Of a stretch of 17,897 bases of DNA, positions 14,879 to 17,897 are shown piece after piece (position 1 is the first letter of the stretch; each line of letters starts with the position of its first letter). Source of the DNA: CAZIGK01 sp964538615 (GTDB lineage Bacteria > Pseudomonadota > Alphaproteobacteria > Rickettsiales > RI-342); contig CAZIGK010000037.1 in NCBI GenBank assembly GCA_964538615.1, forward strand, positions 1 through 17,897, written 5' to 3'. The notes beneath the pieces were generated by a model that made no database searches, was not told the DNA's origin, and worked only from the letters and a program-made list of their open reading frames with translations. Made by a program: the position numbers and the translations under genes.

Positions 14879-16036
14879 ATGAGCCAGTTACAGTTAATCG
14901 CCCCGATGTTGGATGAGATGGTGCGTTGCAAGGCGTCCGACCTCTACATGACGGTGGGCGCACCACCATGCCTGCGCACAGGTGATGAAATACGGCCACT
15001 GAATCAGGTGTTGTTGACACAGGAGGATATTGAACGGGTGATTGCAGAGCTGCTGGATGAAGATGAACGGCAGCAGTTTCAGCATTTGCATGAGTTTAAT
15101 GGAGCGTTCCGATGGGATGAACGCGCACGCTTTCGTCTGAATCTCTTCCGGCAGCAGCGTATGCCGGGTATGGTGATTCGGCGTATTAATACGGTGATTC
15201 CGACAGTAGAAGAACTGGGCTTGCCGCAGCAATATCGTGATTTGGTGATGATGAAGCGTGGCCTGGTTCTGGTGGTGGGAACCACCGCATCCGGTAAATC
15301 GACCTCTCTGGCCGCCATGCTGGGTTACCGTAATTTGCATAGCCATGGGCATATTATCACGGTGGAAGACCCGATTGAGTATGTGCATGAACATGGGGGC
15401 TGCTTGTTTACCCAGCGGGAAGTGGGTCTGGATACGGAGTCGTATCCCATCGCATTGAAGAATGCGCTGCGCCAGCGTCCGGATGTATTGTTGATTGGGG
15501 AAATACGCGACATGCATGTGATGGAACAGGCGATGGCGTTTGCGGAAACCGGACATTTATGCTTGGCCACCATGCATGCGAATTATGCGAATCAGGCGAT
15601 TCACCGGATTGTAGATATGTTTCCGGAAGAGCGACATCGGCAGATCTACGCCAACTTAGCGTTGAATTTGCGTGGTGTGTTGGCACAGCGATTGGTGCGC
15701 ACCCGCAATGGTGGACGCGTGCTGGCGGTGGAAGTGATGCTGAATGAGGGATCTGTTAAAGAATTGATCCGAGATGGACGGATTGGCGAAATTAAAAATG
15801 TGATGGAAAAGGCAACGGGTTCTGGCATGCAGACCTTTGACCATGCGTTGATGGAATTGTACCGTAAGGGACTGGTTAGTGAAGAGGATGCGTGCAATGA
15901 AGCCGATAACCCGGCGAATTTGAGCCTGCGTTTGCGGCAGATGGATGCATCCTTTGGAAAACCCGCCGGGCAGATGCCGCATTTGAATCAGGGATTATTG
16001 GTGCCGGGCATGAAGCCGAAAAACCCTTTGGTGTGA
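14879..16036 (+). CDS. pilU: PilT-dependent retraction ATPase PilU
   Basis: PilU is a PilT paralogue that works with PilT to give forceful pilus retraction. The 385-residue protein has the N-terminal domain KASDLYMTVGAPPCLR, then Walker A GTTASGKST at 134-142, Asp box TVEDPIEYVHEHGG, Walker B DVLLIGEIRD with E208, and His box GHLCLATMHANYANQAIHRIVDMFP. The PilU-type stretch MLNEGSVKELIRDGRIGEIKNVMEKA with ...GMQTFDHALMELYRKGLVS, and the longer C-terminus, separate it from PilT. The Walker A loop has alanine (TTAS) where most relatives have glycine (ATGS), though the GK[ST] core is intact. AGGTGA lies four bases before ATG 14879. It is 75 bases behind pilT. Confidence 0.94.
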   Translation: MSQLQLIAPMLDEMVRCKASDLYMTVGAPPCLRTGDEIRPLNQVLLTQEDIERVIAELLDEDERQQFQHLHEFNGAFRWDERARFRLNLFRQQRMPGMVIRRINTVIPTVEELGLPQQYRDLVMMKRGLVLVVGTTASGKSTSLAAMLGYRNLHSHGHIITVEDPIEYVHEHGGCLFTQREVGLDTESYPIALKNALRQRPDVLLIGEIRDMHVMEQAMAFAETGHLCLATMHANYANQAIHRIVDMFPEERHRQIYANLALNLRGVLAQRLVRTRNGGRVLAVEVMLNEGSVKELIRDGRIGEIKNVMEKATGSGMQTFDHALMELYRKGLVSEEDACNEADNPANLSLRLRQMDASFGKPAGQMPHLNQGLLVPGMKPKNPLV

Positions 16037-16057
16037 AGCTTGGGCATGAAGGGTTTT
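16020..16057. terminator. Possible terminator hairpin behind pilU
   Basis: AAAACCCTT at 16020-16028 can pair with AAGGGTTTT at 16049-16057 across a 20-base loop, overlapping the pilU stop. The stem is only moderately GC-rich and followed by a single further C after the four Ts. It could serve weakly in both directions between the convergent pilU and ABC genes. Confidence 0.3.
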
Positions 16058-16082
16058 GTCCTGTTATTGGGGCAGGAACAGC

Positions 16083-16119
16083 GGCAAGCAGGCCCGAGCG
16101 AAGCTAACAAGCTTTTCAG
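16083..16119. repeat. Possible decayed copy of the intergenic repeat
   Basis: GCAAGCAGGCCCGAGCGAAGC echoes the tail GTAAGCCGAGCGGAGCC of the repeats at 1-59 and 6216-6274, with several changes. It again lies directly behind the stop codon of a minus-strand gene and in the same orientation. The GC-rich hairpin half of the element is missing. This match is weak and could be chance. Confidence 0.35.
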
Positions 16120-16872
16120 CTATGCGGCGACAGCGTGTGAGCCGATGCAGCGAAGAAAGGCTTCTTCCAACGTGGGGTGGGGCTGCTGTTTTGTTGTGGC
16201 GGTATAGTCTTGCTTCAGGCGTTGCGGAGAGCCTTTGAAGCGGATGTCTCCACGGTGGAGAATGGTGATGTCATCGCAAAGTTCATCCAAATCCGCCAGA
16301 ATATGAGAGCTGAAAAAGATGGTGCCACCTTGCTCGGTATGGCGGCGTAGGTGTTGTTTGACCAGAAAGCGTGCTTCCGGATCGAGGCCGCTCATGGGTT
16401 CGTCTAGTATCCATAGGGGGCGTTTGGCCAGAATAACCCCTAATAGCCCAAGCTTTTGCCCCATGCCTTTGGAATAGGAGGCAACGGATTGTGAGAGGGC
16501 GGAAGGACGTAGCGCCAATGTTTCTGCCAATTTTTCCGCTTCGGATGGTTGGTAACGCAGGTGAAAGGAGTCTAGTGTCAGGCGCAGATACTCATGGCCT
16601 TTGAGAAGGCTTGAGGGGACAAATTTTTCTGGCAGGTAATGCAATTGCTGACGCTGGGAGGGAAGATGGTGGGGTTTACCTGCAAGGGTAATCTGTCCGG
16701 CATCGGGGCGTAACAAATCCAGCAAGCATTTAATCAGGGTCGTTTTGCCGGCACCGTTCAGACCAATCAGGCCGTGGATGCTGCCCGTGGCAACGCGCAG
16801 GGACACCTGCCGCAGTGCATGCAGTGTCCCATAACGGTGGTCAAGCTGGTCAATAGAGATGGAGTCGGTCAT
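16120..16872 (-). CDS. ABC transporter ATP-binding protein
   Basis: This is a soluble ATPase subunit of an ABC transporter, probably of the ABC-2 or multidrug/polysaccharide export type (DRA-like). The 250-residue protein has A-loop HRYGTLHAL, Walker A GLNGAGKTT at 37-45, signature ASYSKGMGQKLGL at about 131-143, Walker B LWILDEPMSGLDP at 153-165, and the H-loop histidine H190 in IFFSSHILADLDELCD. The signature core is YSKGM, common in this exporter subgroup. LHYLPEKF marks the Q-loop region with E in place of Q. No permease partner lies downstream; pilU converges from the other side, so the membrane subunit must be upstream beyond the right edge or elsewhere. Its ATG overlaps the stop of the upstream gene in ATGA form, so the two are translationally coupled. 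Confidence 0.92.
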   Translation of the reverse strand: MTDSISIDQLDHRYGTLHALRQVSLRVATGSIHGLIGLNGAGKTTLIKCLLDLLRPDAGQITLAGKPHHLPSQRQQLHYLPEKFVPSSLLKGHEYLRLTLDSFHLRYQPSEAEKLAETLALRPSALSQSVASYSKGMGQKLGLLGVILAKRPLWILDEPMSGLDPEARFLVKQHLRRHTEQGGTIFFSSHILADLDELCDDITILHRGDIRFKGSPQRLKQDYTATTKQQPHPTLEEAFLRCIGSHAVAA

Positions 16873-17897
16873 GGTTTGATTTTCCGAAACGGCTCATACA
16901 TGTCTATCATGCGTTGGGCATTGTCTTTATCCACATTGGCGGGAGAGCGTTCAGCAGGTTTTTTGGCTGGCTTTTTGCTGGGGGCTTTTGGTGCTTCCTC
17001 TTCTTCGGCGGCATCATCTGGAAAGAGGGGAGCATTATCCATATCCGCATCATCGTCAGACTCTTGTTTGCCATCGCTGGAAACGCTGACCGTTTGCCCT
17101 TTGGCCTTACCTTCAATGACATCCAGAATACGGGAGACAAAGGTTTGGTTGGGGTAGAGGTTGAAGTCTACGGTACCGGATGCTTCATCAATGGTGACGT
17201 GTGCATGACGGCGATCCCGTTTTTGCCAGCCGGGCGCGATCCAGTCCAGTTGATCTGAGGTGAAGCGCATGCGAACAAAGCGTTCATTAACGGACAGAAT
17301 GGTGACGTCCTCTGGCGGGTTCCACGGGGTGTATTTGGTACCGTTTATCCAGATGACCCATTCATCGGATGAGCGGTAGAGGATGGATTGCAGGTAGAAG
17401 GCTGGAATATTGAGAGGACGGGTGATGGTTTCATTCACGTCTTCTACCATATCGGGGACATTGCCGAGAATACCTTGCAGGATATCATCGTATTTACTGT
17501 CTGCGTCCACACCGGCTTCTGTCGGGCCTGCTTGCTGCATCTCTTCTTTGCGTTGCAGAAACTCAATAATTTTCGCCAGAGTACGGCGGTCAGAGGTTGG
17601 AAACATGATGGAAATATTCCAGGCGTTTGCCAGATTGATATCCCGTTTCTCAAAGGGGTTTTCAAGCTCCTGTTCATTGCTCATGGCACCTTCCCCCAAA
17701 TGCGGGAGAATGGAGGGGAGATCCTCCACGGCCTGCAGAATGGATTCCGCCGCGTTAAAGGCTTGTCCGCCAAGCGTATTATCGACAGATGGTGTATCGG
17801 TCGGGGGAAGTGGAGGGGGGGATGAGGGGGTGGCTGCCTCAGGTTGCGGAGGGGAAGCTGAGGGGGGAGCCGGGGAATCCGACGGGGTGGGAAGCGG
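16869..17897 (-). CDS. Partial gene: Pro-rich region plus WVIWING/PNQTF beta domain; function unknown
   Basis: The frame is open to the right edge, so the true start may lie outside the window. From the edge it reads a Pro/Ser/Ala/Thr-rich stretch (PPLPPTDTPSVDN), a helical ILQAVEDLPSILPHLGEG, then MSNEQELENPFEKRDINLAN. A conserved-looking core follows at about nt 17130-17410: AFYLQSILYRSSDEWVIWING, PPEDVTILSVNERFVRMRF, and VDFNLYPNQTFV. That pattern (small beta domain, W.vW.NG...P......v....V...PNQTF) resembles PilP/MshK/GspC-type pilus or type II secretion proteins. The C-terminal part is acidic, then Lys/Pro-rich (APSKKPAKKPAERSP), ending MIDMYEPFRKIKP. An ATG at 17684 with GGGGGAAGG just before it is an alternative start and would give a 271-residue protein. 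No membrane helix is visible in this portion. It is coupled to the ABC gene downstream. Confidence 0.75.
   Translation of the reverse strand, partial: PLPTPSDSPAPPSASPPQPEAATPSSPPPLPPTDTPSVDNTLGGQAFNAAESILQAVEDLPSILPHLGEGAMSNEQELENPFEKRDINLANAWNISIMFPTSDRRTLAKIIEFLQRKEEMQQAGPTEAGVDADSKYDDILQGILGNVPDMVEDVNETITRPLNIPAFYLQSILYRSSDEWVIWINGTKYTPWNPPEDVTILSVNERFVRMRFTSDQLDWIAPGWQKRDRRHAHVTIDEASGTVDFNLYPNQTFVSRILDVIEGKAKGQTVSVSSDGKQESDDDADMDNAPLFPDDAAEEEEAPKAPSKKPAKKPAERSPANVDKDNAQRMIDMYEPFRKIKP

Overview
The window looks like chromosome of an alphaproteobacterium of moderate GC. Supporting signs are a long PII uridylyltransferase (GlnD) with two ACT domains, a class 2 quinone-linked dihydroorotate dehydrogenase, a PrtD/HlyD-type I secretion pair, and a small HIG1-type twin-membrane protein of the kind common in alphaproteobacteria and mitochondria. 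The neighbouring PilT and PilU retraction ATPases are less usual for that class and would fit a surface-motile or predatory lineage (Micavibrio-like is a guess only). No rRNA, tRNA, CRISPR array, transposase or phage gene is visible.

Layout. Bases 1-59 hold an intergenic repeat, followed by glnD on the minus strand (65-2773). A 121-base divergent gap separates it from a plus-strand pair: a type I secretion ABC transporter/permease (2895-4583) and its membrane-fusion adaptor (4598-6082). Bases 6083-6278 are a repeat island with a second copy of the left-edge repeat, a short third piece and a perfect hairpin. A minus-strand cluster follows, transcribed HIG1 protein -> glycosyltransferase -> unrecognised 221-residue protein (8467 down to 6279), the last two joined by an ATGA overlap. 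Bases 8507-8652 are a MITE-like imperfect palindrome lying between the HIG1 gene and a plus-strand carboxylesterase (8746-9423). The esterase converges on, and overlaps by 17 bases, minus-strand pyrD (9407-10546).

A divergent control region (10547-10700) carries three copies of a TAAACAC-like motif. It precedes a probable type IV pilus cluster on the plus strand: a secreted or membrane-tethered protein with a very long Pro/Ala-rich linker and C-terminal TPRs (10701-13613), then pilT (13697-14803) and pilU (14879-16036). Converging from the right edge are an ABC-transporter ATPase (16120-16872) and a gene cut by the window edge (16869-17897). The cut gene contains a small beta-domain motif (WVIWING ... 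PNQTF) reminiscent of pilus or type II secretion periplasmic proteins.

How the parts work together. Most of the window is ordinary housekeeping and envelope function: nitrogen sensing (glnD), pyrimidine synthesis (pyrD), export (type I secretion) and surface glycosylation. The less ordinary parts are the pilus module with its giant-linker TPR partner, the operator-like motif cluster in front of it, and two families of non-coding repeats. Copies of one repeat family sit directly behind the stop codons of three minus-strand genes; the other family is a 146-base palindrome.
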